64,000 bases of DNA, taken from assembly GCA_947644195.1 (NCBI GenBank), contig CANRZB010000002.1, positions 1-64,000 on the forward strand, read 5' to 3'. Of the stretch, positions 26,494 to 36,302 are shown piece by piece. The notes under the pieces are model-generated. The model worked only from the letters and a program-made list of their open reading frames with translations, was not told the origin of the DNA and made no database searches. The number at the start of each line of letters is the position of its first letter. The first letter of the stretch is position 1. The DNA comes from an uncultured Clostridium sp. (GTDB lineage: Bacteria > Bacillota > Clostridia > Lachnospirales > Lachnospiraceae). Made by a program: the position numbers and the translations under genes.

Positions 26494-27201
26494 TTGCGTA
26501 TTTTAATTTGCGATGATGATAAGAACATTGCCACACAACTTCAAAAGTATATCATGGAATTTTTCAAAAGCATGAGACTGGAATCCCCTAAAATACGGTG
26601 CTATAACAACGGAGAAGCCTTACTTTCCGATGCTGACTCCAAAGATATTGTTTTTCTGGATATAGAAATGCCTGGTTTAAATGGCATATATGTAGGAAAA
26701 AAATTAAAGGAATTGAACAAAAATACCATTATTTTTATTATCACATCCTATGTAGAATATTTGGATGATGCCATGCGTTTCCATGTTTTCCGCTATTTGT
26801 CAAAACCTATAGATAAACAACGCTTATTTCAAAATATGAAAGATGCTATCCAGTTATATAATTCAACCACTGTTAAAATACCAATTGAAACCAAACAGGG
26901 GATTTATACCTGCACGACTTCCGAAATTATATTGATAGAGGCAATGGGACGAACCATTACCATTCATACATTAAACAGAGATCTTATTGCCAAACAGAAC
27001 ATGGAGTACTGGAGCAAAACACTGAATATGCCTTGCTTTTTTCATACTCATCGAAGTTTTATTGTTAACATGAAGTATGTAACAGATTTTGATCATTCCC
27101 TGATTCATCTCTATAATGATCAATATACTGCCTATCTCACAAAACGAAAATACTCGAAGTTTAAGAATGCATTTTTTTTATATCTGGAAAGTACGAGGTA
27201 G
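26494..27201 (+). CDS. LytTR-family response regulator (AgrA-like)
   Basis: A receiver domain (ICDDDKN acidic pocket; phosphoacceptor aspartate in IVFLDIEMPG; SKP lysine) is followed by a LytTR DNA-binding domain from about residue 125 (CFFHTHRSFIVNMKYV). It starts with TTG behind GGAGAGG. AgrA-type regulators activate agr promoters when their partner kinase senses the autoinducing peptide. The kinase gene follows immediately, 4 bp after the stop, so this is a complete two-component unit beside agrBD. Confidence 0.92.
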   Translation: MRILICDDDKNIATQLQKYIMEFFKSMRLESPKIRCYNNGEALLSDADSKDIVFLDIEMPGLNGIYVGKKLKELNKNTIIFIITSYVEYLDDAMRFHVFRYLSKPIDKQRLFQNMKDAIQLYNSTTVKIPIETKQGIYTCTTSEIILIEAMGRTITIHTLNRDLIAKQNMEYWSKTLNMPCFFHTHRSFIVNMKYVTDFDHSLIHLYNDQYTAYLTKRKYSKFKNAFFLYLESTR

Positions 27202-27205
27202 AGGA

Positions 27206-28525
27206 ATGTCCATAAGTATTTGTTATGCAGTTATTTATATTTTAGAAGCATGCATTCTCTGGCAATACTGCCGGAATCTTTTTTCATCGAAATATACAAG
27301 ACAACGAGAAGCTACATATTTGTTTTTAGGCTATTCTGTCCTATTTGCTGGTTCCTTTTTTGATAATTACCGAATCAACATTGTACTGTTCTTCCTTATA
27401 AATCTGATCTGTATTTTTATTATCTATCAACTCAAGCCGCTTACTGCCTTATTTCATGCCCTGTTTATCACAATATCCATGTTGTTGAGCGAAATTTGCA
27501 TCTTGGGTGTATTGTCTTATTTTGGACCAGATTTTTATGAGAAAAGGGCATATTTCCGAAATCTCTTGATTCTTTCCGTAATTAGCAAATTACTTTATTT
27601 TCTGATTCTCCAATACACGTCCATTTATATCAAACAAAGGATTACAAGAGAATTTTCTTTCAACAAAAGCACCCTATTTTTAAACATCATTCCAATACTG
27701 TCCGCATTCATCGCACTAGTGCTTGCCACTGTATGCACGAAAATTTCTCTTCCTCTTATTCTGGATGTTTTAATAAGCATTAGCGCCATTTTGCTTCTTG
27801 CCATTAATATTTTTCTTGCATGGTTTCATACGTCCACTCAGGATAAAAACCAGCAATTCCTGGAAATGCAGCTACTCCTTCAGAAAGAATACGATACCGC
27901 ATTATATTTTGATGCACTTCAACAGCAGGATGAAAAGCAAAAAATACTGATCCATGATATCCGAAAACATCTTCTGTCCATTGCAGACTTAAACGAAAAA
28001 GGTGATAGCAATAAAATTGCCACTTATATTTATCAAATAATACAGTCCTCGGATTTACAGGATGCTGTACAAATTTGTGATAATAATTTGCTAAACACAA
28101 TTCTTTATCGCATCCGGCAGCGATGCAAAGCATCTGGCACCTCTTTCCTGACAGACATTCGAAGTGGTTGCACAGATTTCCTTTCTGAATATGATTTGAC
28201 ATCCTTGTTTAGCAATCTTCTGGAAAATGCAATAGATGCTACAAAAAACATTCCGGATTCCTATATTGAATTAAACATCACACCACATAGTGATAAAAAA
28301 ATCATAATTACAATGATTAACTCCTGCAGGAAGAATCCTTTTTCAAATAATAGCAAACGGTTAGCCACAACAAAAAAGAATAAGCTAAGACATGGATATG
28401 GTATGAAAAGCATTCAGCGTGTCGTTGATAAATACGAAGGGGACTCTCGTTTCTATTATAATGACGAAAATTATACATTCCATACCATCCTCATTCTCAA
28501 AAGAATACAACCTGAAGATAATTGA
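27206..28525 (+). CDS. GHKL sensor histidine kinase (AgrC-like)
   Basis: About 440 aa. Six or seven transmembrane segments fill the first 210 residues. Then comes a dimerisation region with the likely phosphorylated histidine in LIHDIRKHL and a GHKL ATPase with LLENAIDA (N box) and RHGYGMKS. ATG 27206 is chosen because GAGGTAGAGGA directly precedes it; an upstream ATG at 27116 lies inside the regulator gene. It probably detects the AgrD-derived cyclic peptide. Confidence 0.9.
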   Translation: MSISICYAVIYILEACILWQYCRNLFSSKYTRQREATYLFLGYSVLFAGSFFDNYRINIVLFFLINLICIFIIYQLKPLTALFHALFITISMLLSEICILGVLSYFGPDFYEKRAYFRNLLILSVISKLLYFLILQYTSIYIKQRITREFSFNKSTLFLNIIPILSAFIALVLATVCTKISLPLILDVLISISAILLLAINIFLAWFHTSTQDKNQQFLEMQLLLQKEYDTALYFDALQQQDEKQKILIHDIRKHLLSIADLNEKGDSNKIATYIYQIIQSSDLQDAVQICDNNLLNTILYRIRQRCKASGTSFLTDIRSGCTDFLSEYDLTSLFSNLLENAIDATKNIPDSYIELNITPHSDKKIIITMINSCRKNPFSNNSKRLATTKKNKLRHGYGMKSIQRVVDKYEGDSRFYYNDENYTFHTILILKRIQPEDN

Positions 28526-28993
28526 TTATTTTATTTTCTTTAATTTAATGACCTTCCGTTTTTTCTCCTGAATTTGTGCTATAATGGCTTCTTGACAGGA
28601 TAAAAATGTACATAACGACTGGACGTCCGTTTTTCCTTATCCATTTTGTAAATCTAAATTCACGCCTGTTATCTCCACGATTCCAGCCGACGGTCTGCGA
28701 TTTATATTTGGTTACTTTAAGCTCCGGCTGTTCTATTTTTACATAAAAACAGGAAGAACATTTCTACACTTCCTACATTTGTATGTCACCTTCACTGCTG
28801 TCATCTATTCTGATTTTATTTATCTTTCCCATTCATATGTGAATCTCAGATTACATTTCAGATTTTATTTCTATATTATAAAATATATTAATGAGACAAA
28901 TTATCCCAGAAAATTTTTATAACTTTTACTTAACTTTTTCCAAACATTGTGATATACTACATATAATATTATGATACTCGAAAGGAGAATTGC
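28526..28993. other. Intergenic region (468 bp), possible decayed gene on the minus strand
   Basis: No intact gene. The minus strand between about 28800 and 28590 reads in broken frames with coding-like content (a CRKC zinc-ribbon-like motif, then, after stops and a shift, a stretch rich in Lys/Arg/Trp), as if it were a remnant. Just before 28994 the plus strand is AT-rich and should hold the promoter of the kinase gene, with AAAGGAG before its ATG. Confidence 0.35.
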
Positions 28994-30016
28994 ATGAAAC
29001 CATTTGCCTGGGAACTATTTTGGGAAATATTGATCCTTATGTCAGCAAACGTGATCTATGTTTTGCTTTTCCTAAAATGCCTGTCTTTAAATAATCTTTG
29101 GGCAAAATACAAATTGGCAATTTTCCTGTTAATGATCCTACCCAACACCATTTTGTCCTGTATTTGTTTGGATCTCGTAACAGCATCCAAAGGATTTTCT
29201 GTCCCACCTGCCATTCGCCTCCGACTACAGGTTTTCAGTGCAGGTTTCCTGATTACTTTTGCGTTCTTGATTTTTCTGATACAAAAGATCGGCCACGCCC
29301 ATGAAAAACGACGAAAACCAGAACAGGCTACATACCTAGAGGAAGTAAACCCGACGCCATTACCACGAACGGAACAACCGATAAAAAACGTCCAGGTCTG
29401 GAAACATGATTACAAAAATCATTTGATTACCTTAACCAAGATGGCAAAAGAGAGACAATACAGCGACCTTCTGAAATATTTAGAAGAATGGCAGACCAGC
29501 CTTCCCGAATACTTTAACGATATATCCACTGGAAATGCAGCCATTGACGCCATCGTTTCCAGCAAATTAATCCTGGCTCGGCAGGAAGGAATCCAATTCG
29601 ACCACTTCATCATGCTTCCCTCTGCCTGCCCGTTATCAAATTTAAAACTAACCACCATCCTGGGCAATTTATTGGACAATGCGATAGAAGCTTGTGAAAA
29701 AATGATTGAACAGGAGGAAGAAAGATCCCCCTGGATCAGGTTAGTTATCAAAACTTTCCGTGATATGTTTCAAATTCAGATCACGAACAGCTCTGACGGA
29801 AACTATGACATAACACCGGACAACCAATTCTTAACCACCAAGAACGAAACTTCATTACATGGAATTGGACTGCAGCACGTCAATGATATCGTTCATAGCA
29901 TCCATGGAATTTTAGAGATTCAGCCGGGCCAGGAACAGTTTAAAATAACCGTTCTGGTTCCGCTTTCCTTATCGAAAGGAGGCTTGACAAATGAACTTTG
30001 CAATTGTAGAAGATAA
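28994..30016 (+). CDS. GHKL sensor histidine kinase 2
   Basis: A 340-aa kinase with only two or three N-terminal transmembrane segments (residues 10-30, 40-60, 75-97), shorter than AgrC-type sensors. The phosphorylated histidine is in VWKHDYKNH, and the N box LLDNAIEACE and the glycine box HGIGLQHV follow. AAAGGAG precedes the ATG. It overlaps the next regulator by 26 bp. No AgrB/AgrD partner adjoins it; it may respond to the same peptide or to another signal. Confidence 0.9.
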   Translation: MKPFAWELFWEILILMSANVIYVLLFLKCLSLNNLWAKYKLAIFLLMILPNTILSCICLDLVTASKGFSVPPAIRLRLQVFSAGFLITFAFLIFLIQKIGHAHEKRRKPEQATYLEEVNPTPLPRTEQPIKNVQVWKHDYKNHLITLTKMAKERQYSDLLKYLEEWQTSLPEYFNDISTGNAAIDAIVSSKLILARQEGIQFDHFIMLPSACPLSNLKLTTILGNLLDNAIEACEKMIEQEEERSPWIRLVIKTFRDMFQIQITNSSDGNYDITPDNQFLTTKNETSLHGIGLQHVNDIVHSIHGILEIQPGQEQFKITVLVPLSLSKGGLTNELCNCRR

Positions 30017-30677
30017 TGCTTCTAACTGTCAGGAATTAAAACAATGTCTCAAAACATGGGAACAGGAACACTCCGTTGATCTTCATATCTTTTGTTACAA
30101 AAACGGTTCCGAATTACTCTCTGATTATTTTCAACAGATGAACCTGATATTCCTGGATATCCATCTTCCAGACATTACGGGGGTAGAAATCGCACATCGG
30201 CTGCGGAAGGAGGACTATTCTGGGCATATCGTATTTCTTACCGCTTTCAGTGAATTTGTGTTTGAAGGATATCATGTGCGGGCATTGGATTACCTTCTAA
30301 AACCTATTACTATGGCAGAATTAAACCGTTGTCTGTCACATCTTGATTTTGAGATCAGTCCCCTTTGCTACACATTACAGGACGGCCTCAATATGAAAAA
30401 GATTCCTTTTTCCACCATTATCGCCTTTGCCACTCAGGGTCATTATATGGACATCTTTACGACAGAAGACACCTATCATCAGAGGGTATCCCTCAAAGCC
30501 ATTAAACCCAATCTACCATCAGATTTCGTACAATGCCATCGAACCTTAATTGTAAATATAAACCATGTTACCAAATTGGATAGCAATTCTATTTGTCTTA
30601 CCAACGGAAATGTCTATCCGGTCTCCCGGCCATACCTTAAACAAATTCAGAACGCATTTGTAAAATGTGTTAGCTAG
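29991..30677 (+). CDS. LytTR-family response regulator 2
   Basis: Receiver domain (IVEDN; phosphoacceptor Asp in LIFLDIHLPD; LKP) plus LytTR domain (CHRTLIVNINHV). AAAGGAGG precedes the ATG, which lies inside the kinase gene. Bases 30268-30322 of this gene occur identically at 1-55 of the window, where a second copy has been cut. The gene therefore marks the right boundary of the region that carries the cluster. Confidence 0.92.
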   Translation: MNFAIVEDNASNCQELKQCLKTWEQEHSVDLHIFCYKNGSELLSDYFQQMNLIFLDIHLPDITGVEIAHRLRKEDYSGHIVFLTAFSEFVFEGYHVRALDYLLKPITMAELNRCLSHLDFEISPLCYTLQDGLNMKKIPFSTIIAFATQGHYMDIFTTEDTYHQRVSLKAIKPNLPSDFVQCHRTLIVNINHVTKLDSNSICLTNGNVYPVSRPYLKQIQNAFVKCVS

Positions 30678-30688
30678 TGTACTGGTAC

Positions 30689-30751
30689 AGCGAATATGAA
30701 TCTCTTTATACTTTTTCGTTGTCTCATGGTATCCGTTATTTCGTATTCGCT
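30689..30751 (+). other. Inverted repeat upstream of iorA
   Basis: Arms 30689-30700 and 30740-30751 match at 11 of 12 positions as inverted copies. No T-run follows, so this may be a regulatory stem or the end signal of the regulator gene; it lies 139 bp before the iorA start. Confidence 0.4.
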
Positions 30752-30889
30752 TCACTTGTTGCAGGAAACGGAAAATAATGGGGATTTTCAAACAAAATTT
30801 TTGTGGAATACAGGCTGGATTTATGATAAAATAGGCTTATTTATACGTATTAATATAAGAAACGATACGAAAGAAAGGAAGTACAAACA

Positions 30890-32626
30890 TTGGAAAAGAA
30901 AATTATGTTAGGAAACGAAGCCATCGCCAGAGGCGCTTATGAAGCCGGCGTTAAGGTTTCTGCTGCATACCCGGGTACACCGAGTACAGAAATCAGCGAA
31001 AATATTGCTCACTACGATGAAATCTATGCAGAATGGTCACCCAATGAAAAGGTCGCTACTGAAGTTGCCATCGGCGCATCCATCAGCGGTGTCCGTGCCA
31101 TGGCGTCCATGAAACATGTCGGCGTCAACGTCGCCAGCGATCCCCTTTACACCATCTCTTATGGCGGAGTAAACGGCGGTCTGGTGCTGGTAGCGGCAGA
31201 CGATCCTGGACTCTACAGTTCCCAGAACGAACAGGATACGCGCTGTGTCGCACGTGCCGCAATCGTTCCTGTCCTGGAACCATCCGACAGCCAGGAAGCA
31301 AAAGACTTCGTCAAATTTGCCTATGAAGTTAGTGAAAAATACGACACACCGGTTATCCTGAGAACAACCACCCGATTGGCTCATTCCCAGGGAACCGTTA
31401 CTTTAGAAGACCGCACAGAAATACCGGACAAACCATACCAAAGAGACCCTTCTAAATTTGTCATGATGCCGGGAAATGCCATCGGACGACATATCTATGT
31501 TGAGCAGCGAATGAAAGCATTGTCCGAGGACAGCAGTGAATTTGCAATCAACAAGGCAGAATACCGTGATACTTCCATCGGATTCATCACCAGCGGAATT
31601 CCTTATCAGTATGTCAGAGAAGCCTGCCCGGATGCCTCTGTATTAAAACTCGGAATGGTACATCCGCTTCCTCGCAAACTAATAGAAGAATTTGCCTCCA
31701 AGGTGGATACCCTCTATATCTTTGAAGAGCTGGAACCCGTCATTGAGGAACAGGTAAAATCCTGGGGAATCCAGGCAATCGGAAAAGAACTGTTTACCGT
31801 ACAGGGGGAATATTCTGCAAATATGATTCGGGAAAAAATCCTGAAAGAAGAAGTTCACGACCAGAAACCGGCACAGGTTCCGGCCAGGCCGCCTATTTTA
31901 TGCCCTGGCTGCCCTCACAGAAGTGTTTACTCTGTGTTAAACAAATTGGGTATTCATGCAGCCGGAGATATCGGATGTTATACCTTAGGCGCAGTTCCGC
32001 CTCTGAATGTCATTGATACTACGATCTGTATGGGTGCCAGTATATCCACCCTCCACGGCATGGAAAAAGCGAAAGGCAAAGATTACATCAAAAACTGGGT
32101 GGCTGTCATTGGTGATTCCACCTTTATGCATACCGGGGTTAATTCCCTGATGAATATGGTATATAACCAGGCGACTGGTACGGTTATGATTTTAGATAAC
32201 TCTACTACCGGCATGACTGGCCATCAGGACCATGCCGCAACGGGTAAAACTTTAAAAGGCGAAATCGTGCCTGCCATTAATATCTATCAATTATGCAAGG
32301 CAATGGGCATCGAACATGTTACAGAAGTGGATGCCTTTGATACAGAAAAATTGGAACAGATCATTAAAGAAGAAGTGGCCCGGGATGCCGTTTCAGTAAT
32401 CATTACAAAAGCACCTTGCGTTCTGCTGAAAGGAAATGTATTTCCTTACAAATGTAAACCAGTGGAAGACGCCTGCAAAAAATGCGGTATGTGTCTGAAA
32501 CCAGGATGCCCTGCCCTGACCAAGCAGGCAGACGGAACCATTGCAATTGATGATACAATGTGCAACGGCTGTGGTTTGTGCGAACAATTATGTAAATTTG
32601 GCGCAATTGAACGTGTAAAAGCATAA
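30890..32626 (+). CDS. iorA: Indolepyruvate:ferredoxin oxidoreductase alpha subunit
   Basis: A 578-aa thiamine-diphosphate enzyme. It oxidatively decarboxylates arylpyruvates (from Trp, Phe, Tyr) to aryl-acetyl-CoA with ferredoxin. The N-terminal pyrimidine-binding domain (GNEAIARGAYEAG, AYPGTPSTE) is followed by a TPP domain with CPGCPHR and GDSTFMHTG. Two [4Fe-4S] motifs lie at the C-terminus (CKKCGMCLKPGC and CNGCGLCEQLC). TTG start behind AAAGGAAG. Forms a two-gene enzyme with iorB downstream. Confidence 0.95.
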   Translation: MEKKIMLGNEAIARGAYEAGVKVSAAYPGTPSTEISENIAHYDEIYAEWSPNEKVATEVAIGASISGVRAMASMKHVGVNVASDPLYTISYGGVNGGLVLVAADDPGLYSSQNEQDTRCVARAAIVPVLEPSDSQEAKDFVKFAYEVSEKYDTPVILRTTTRLAHSQGTVTLEDRTEIPDKPYQRDPSKFVMMPGNAIGRHIYVEQRMKALSEDSSEFAINKAEYRDTSIGFITSGIPYQYVREACPDASVLKLGMVHPLPRKLIEEFASKVDTLYIFEELEPVIEEQVKSWGIQAIGKELFTVQGEYSANMIREKILKEEVHDQKPAQVPARPPILCPGCPHRSVYSVLNKLGIHAAGDIGCYTLGAVPPLNVIDTTICMGASISTLHGMEKAKGKDYIKNWVAVIGDSTFMHTGVNSLMNMVYNQATGTVMILDNSTTGMTGHQDHAATGKTLKGEIVPAINIYQLCKAMGIEHVTEVDAFDTEKLEQIIKEEVARDAVSVIITKAPCVLLKGNVFPYKCKPVEDACKKCGMCLKPGCPALTKQADGTIAIDDTMCNGCGLCEQLCKFGAIERVKA

Positions 32627-32762
32627 TCAACTGACAGAAGAAATCAAAAACTACAACGCTATTTGTGCCGGAGCGTCACAAATAGTACAGATGGCATAGG
32701 AGAATTTGCATAACCCAGACCTCTCTTTGTCACGTCGCATACGCTCTGGAATGGAGATTACA

Positions 32763-33329
32763 ATGACGAAAAATATAATGATAGTAGGCGTCGGCGGTCA
32801 GGGAACCCTTCTGACCAGCCGGATTCTTGGCGGAATTACCCAGGATGCCGGATATGATGTGAAATTATCCGAAGTACATGGTATGGCACAACGGGGAGGA
32901 AGCGTGGTAACATTTGTCCGTTACGGCGAACAGGTCGCAGAACCAATTGTGGAAGAGGGACAGGCGGATGTCCTGATCGCCTTTGAACAATTGGAAGCTC
33001 TGCGTTATGCCCACTTCCTCAAAAAAGACGGTGTATTGATTGTGAATGAACAACGGATAGAACCAATTACCGTGGTAACCGGAGCGGCTCAGTATCCAGA
33101 GAATATATTGGAAGGACTAGCACAGAAACATACGGTATACCAGATGGACGCCATGGCAGAAGCTAAGAAACTGGGCAATTCCAAAGTTTTTAATATCATT
33201 ATTTTGGGAATGGCTGCCAAGCACATGGACTTCTCGGAAGAAGCATGGCTTAACGTGATTGAAAAAACAGTGCCGCCGAAAACGGTAGAAATTAACCAGA
33301 AAGCATTTTTAACGGGTTATAACAGTTGA
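32763..33329 (+). CDS. iorB: Indolepyruvate oxidoreductase beta subunit
   Basis: The 188-aa gamma/beta-type subunit with GVGGQGTLL near the N-terminus and the [12 protein letters not shown] motif that contacts TPP in the partner. Start set at ATG 32763 behind GGAGATTACA; an upstream TTG frame at 32706 has no site. Catalytic partner of IorA. The product aryl-acetyl-CoA links to the following CoA ligase gene. Confidence 0.93.
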   Translation: MTKNIMIVGVGGQGTLLTSRILGGITQDAGYDVKLSEVHGMAQRGGSVVTFVRYGEQVAEPIVEEGQADVLIAFEQLEALRYAHFLKKDGVLIVNEQRIEPITVVTGAAQYPENILEGLAQKHTVYQMDAMAEAKKLGNSKVFNIIILGMAAKHMDFSEEAWLNVIEKTVPPKTVEINQKAFLTGYNS

Positions 33330-33349
33330 TAAATGGAGGGAAGAATAAA

Positions 33350-34648
33350 ATGATCTGGAATGAAGCAAAAGAATGTATGAGCAGGGATGAAATGGAACAC
33401 CTGCAAAGCAAACGTCTGGTAAAGACAGTGGACCGTGTTTACCACAATGTAGAATTTTACCGGAAAAAAATGCAGGAATTGGGAATTGAACCAGGGGATA
33501 TCAAAGGGATTGAAGATCTCCCAAAACTGCCTTATACCACAAAAAATGATTTGCGGGATACCTACCCGTTCGGCCTGTTTGCTGTACCGGAATCTGAAAT
33601 TGTCCGAATCCATGCTTCCTCAGGAACCACTGGCAAAGCCACTGTAGTGGGATACACCAGGAAGGACCTGGGAATTTGGAGCGAATGTGTGGCAAGGGCA
33701 TTGTCACAGGCCGGGGTTACCCGAGGAGACATCATTCAGGTTGCCTATGGCTACGGTCTGTTTACCGGAGGTCTGGGGGCACACGGCGGCGCCGAAAACC
33801 TGGGCGCTATGGTAGTACCAATGTCCACCGGAAATACCAAAAAGTTGACAACCATGATGAAGGACTTTGGCGTTACTGCTATCGCCTGTACCCCTTCCTA
33901 CTTGCTTCATATCGCAGAAGTTCTGGAAGAAAACGGAGATATCCCAAACATCAAATTAAAAGCAGCGGTGTGTGGGGCAGAGCCGTGGACAGAAAATATG
34001 AGAAAACAGATTGAGGAAAAATTACATATCCATGCGTTTGATATCTATGGTTTATCGGAAGTCATGGGGCCGGGAGTTGCCTGCGACTGCGAATATCACA
34101 ATGGACTGCACGTATATGAAGATCACTTCCTGCCGGAAATTATCAATCCAGAGACCCTGGAGCCAATGGACAAAGGAGAAACCGGAGAGCTCGTATTTAC
34201 CACGTTAACCAAAGAAGGCCTGCCTTTACTTCGTTATCGCACCAAGGATCTGACCAGCATTGAATACGGCAAATGCGAATGTGGAAGAACATTAGCCAGA
34301 ATCAGCCGCTTTAAAGGCCGTTCCGACGACATGTTAATCATCCGCGGTGTCAATGTATTCCCATCCCAGATTGAGGCCGCCCTGCTGGAAATGGGTGGAA
34401 CCACACCGCATTACATGATGATTGTAGATCGGAAAAACAATCTGGACACCCTGGAAATTCAGGTAGAAGTCGAAGAACGCTTTTTCTCCGATGAAATCCG
34501 GGAATTAGAAAATTTGACGAAAAAAATCGGACATGTCATCCAGAATGCCATTGGTCTTGCAGCTAAAATCAAACTGGTTGAGCCAAAGACACTGGAACGC
34601 AGCATGGGAAAAGCAGTTCATGTCATCGACAATCGTAAATTAGTATAG
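33350..34648 (+). CDS. paaK: Phenylacetate-CoA ligase family protein
   Basis: About 432 aa, an adenylate-forming enzyme of the PaaK type: SSGTTGKAT (phosphate loop), then the [11 protein letters not shown] core and the [15 protein letters not shown] hinge. It interconverts aryl-acetates and aryl-acetyl-CoA. ATG 33350 follows GGAGGG. Next to iorAB the reaction may run toward ATP formation from aryl-acetyl-CoA, as in amino-acid-fermenting anaerobes. Paralogues are common, so the symbol names the family only. Confidence 0.9.
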   Translation: MIWNEAKECMSRDEMEHLQSKRLVKTVDRVYHNVEFYRKKMQELGIEPGDIKGIEDLPKLPYTTKNDLRDTYPFGLFAVPESEIVRIHASSGTTGKATVVGYTRKDLGIWSECVARALSQAGVTRGDIIQVAYGYGLFTGGLGAHGGAENLGAMVVPMSTGNTKKLTTMMKDFGVTAIACTPSYLLHIAEVLEENGDIPNIKLKAAVCGAEPWTENMRKQIEEKLHIHAFDIYGLSEVMGPGVACDCEYHNGLHVYEDHFLPEIINPETLEPMDKGETGELVFTTLTKEGLPLLRYRTKDLTSIEYGKCECGRTLARISRFKGRSDDMLIIRGVNVFPSQIEAALLEMGGTTPHYMMIVDRKNNLDTLEIQVEVEERFFSDEIRELENLTKKIGHVIQNAIGLAAKIKLVEPKTLERSMGKAVHVIDNRKLV

Positions 34649-34788
34649 ATTCTGCAGGAACATATTAAAAACAGAACATTCGTTATACTAGGACAACGAA
34701 TACTAAATAATATTACGTTACACTAGTGTACTTTAATATCCACTGTACCTGATCACGGTACATAAATTTTGGAAATGGAGGGCAGATT

Positions 34789-35223
34789 ATGTTTATAAAA
34801 CAGTTGTCAGTATTTATTGAAAATGAAGAAGGCCGTTTGGAAGAAGTACTTGATGTCCTGAAAGCAGAACAGATTAATATTATTTCACTCAGTCTGGCAG
34901 ATACCAGCGAATACGGATTGCTCCGGCTGATTACTTCTGACCCGGAAGCGGGACAGGCCGCCTTAAAAAACAAAGGATTTGTTGCCCGTCTGACCGATGT
35001 GCTTGCCGTCAGACTGTCCCATCAGGTTGGTAAGCTGCAGGAAATTCTTAGCATCGTCTGCAAGGCTGGTCTGAATGTGGAATACATGTATGTATTATCC
35101 AACAAAGAAGAAAGTTCTTCCATTATCTGCAAAATCTCAAATGGAGACGAAGCTGCCCGCTTATTACAAAGCAAGGAGGTAGAGCTTTACAGCCAGGAGG
35201 ATATGGTAAGACTATTCCAATAA
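34789..35223 (+). CDS. ACT-domain protein
   Basis: A 144-aa protein with two ACT domains (residues 1-70 and 72-144), amino-acid-sensing modules. It begins MFIKQLSVFIENEEGRL, a typical ACT first strand. GGAGGG precedes the ATG. Such proteins regularly accompany iorAB and paaK in Clostridia, and probably sense aromatic amino acids. No catalytic domain. Confidence 0.9.
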   Translation: MFIKQLSVFIENEEGRLEEVLDVLKAEQINIISLSLADTSEYGLLRLITSDPEAGQAALKNKGFVARLTDVLAVRLSHQVGKLQEILSIVCKAGLNVEYMYVLSNKEESSSIICKISNGDEAARLLQSKEVELYSQEDMVRLFQ

Positions 35224-35387
35224 GAAAGAGTTTCGTAAAGCGAACTCTCAGTTCGCTTTTGAAACTCTCGCGCAGAGCGCGGTCGTGTAAACGACATCTT
35301 CATTACGCGCGAGTGCGCATCCCGCGGAGCGTTTTTTATATGATAGGAATAGTCCAGTATGGACTACTTTCCTATCATATAAAAAAA
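35222..35387 (+). repeat. 166-bp structured dispersed repeat, copy A
   Basis: Identical to 49439-49604 except one base (35235). It contains several hairpins: AGAGTTTC paired with GAAACTCT around AAGCGAAC/GTTCGCTT, then CTCGCGC paired with GCGCGAG around GTCGT/ACGAC, and finally a long palindrome (ATATGATAGGAA with TTCCTATCATAT around TAGTCCA/TGGACTA) flanked by T and A runs. It occupies the whole gap between the ACT gene and the amidohydrolase gene. It may be a mobile or structural RNA-like element, and its last stem could terminate transcription. Confidence 0.85.
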
Positions 35388-35423
35388 CATGATACATAAC
35401 AAAAATAAGGAGTGTATGCCAAC

Positions 35424-36236
35424 ATGATTATTGATTTTCATACACATATTTTTCCAGACAAAATAGCAGCAAGAACCATAGAAAAATTAGAAAATATTGC
35501 TAATGTCAGAGCATTTACCGATGGCAAAGAAGCCAGTCTGACCGCTTCCATGGAAGAAGCGGGAGTAGATATCTCCATTGTCCTGCCTGTTGTAACCAGA
35601 CCGGAACAATTCGATACCATCAATGATTTTGCCGCCCGGTTAAATGAAAAATACCAGGACAGCAACTATCGTCTTCTGTCATTTGGCGGGATCCATCCAG
35701 ACACCCTAAACTATAAACGGGAATTACGGGTCATCCGGGATCTGGGATTACAGGGGATCAAGCTGCATCCAGATTATCAAGATACGTACTTCGATGATAT
35801 TAAATATATGCGTATCCTGGACTATGCCGCTGAATTAGGCTTAATCAGCGTAGTGCATGCCGGGGTGGATATCGGTTTTCCAAACCATGTCCGCTGCTCT
35901 ACGGAACGGATTTGTAAGGTCATAGAAACCGTCGCACCCGAACGAATGGTCCTTGCCCACTATGGCGGATTTGGCCTATGGGACGAAGTCGCAGAATGGA
36001 TTGCCGGAGGAAATGTCTATCTGGATACTGCTTATATTTTTGGCTTTATTGAAGATTCCACCTTTCTCCAAATCCTGCAGAAGCATGGAGCGGACAAAAT
36101 CCTGTTTGCAACGGACAGCCCCTGGAGCGGCCAGAAGGAATCCCTGGAATATCTTCGGAACCTTCCGATGGATTCCAGCGATCTCAACCAAATTCTGGGA
36201 CAAAATGCGCAGAAATTATTGCAGCTCTCTACCTGA
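35424..36236 (+). CDS. Metal-dependent amidohydrolase (TIM-barrel)
   Basis: About 270 aa. HTHIFP near the N-terminus binds metal, further His residues lie in GIKLHPDYQ, VVHAG and LAHYGG, and the final Asp is in LFATDSPW: an amidohydrolase-2-like pattern. ATG 35424 is preceded by AAGGAG. It could act on an aromatic acid or on a metabolite of the ior pathway. The substrate cannot be told. Confidence 0.88.
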   Translation: MIIDFHTHIFPDKIAARTIEKLENIANVRAFTDGKEASLTASMEEAGVDISIVLPVVTRPEQFDTINDFAARLNEKYQDSNYRLLSFGGIHPDTLNYKRELRVIRDLGLQGIKLHPDYQDTYFDDIKYMRILDYAAELGLISVVHAGVDIGFPNHVRCSTERICKVIETVAPERMVLAHYGGFGLWDEVAEWIAGGNVYLDTAYIFGFIEDSTFLQILQKHGADKILFATDSPWSGQKESLEYLRNLPMDSSDLNQILGQNAQKLLQLST

Positions 36237-36302
36237 TTTGACCAGATATCGCCTTTTGTGTTGCAAACATAATATAAAAAGAAAAGAAATGAGGTATTTA
36301 TT

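Noticed and set aside
27804..28202. 132-codon minus-strand frame inside the AgrC-like kinase gene
   Set aside because: Antisense to the conserved kinase domain, no start signal; a shadow.
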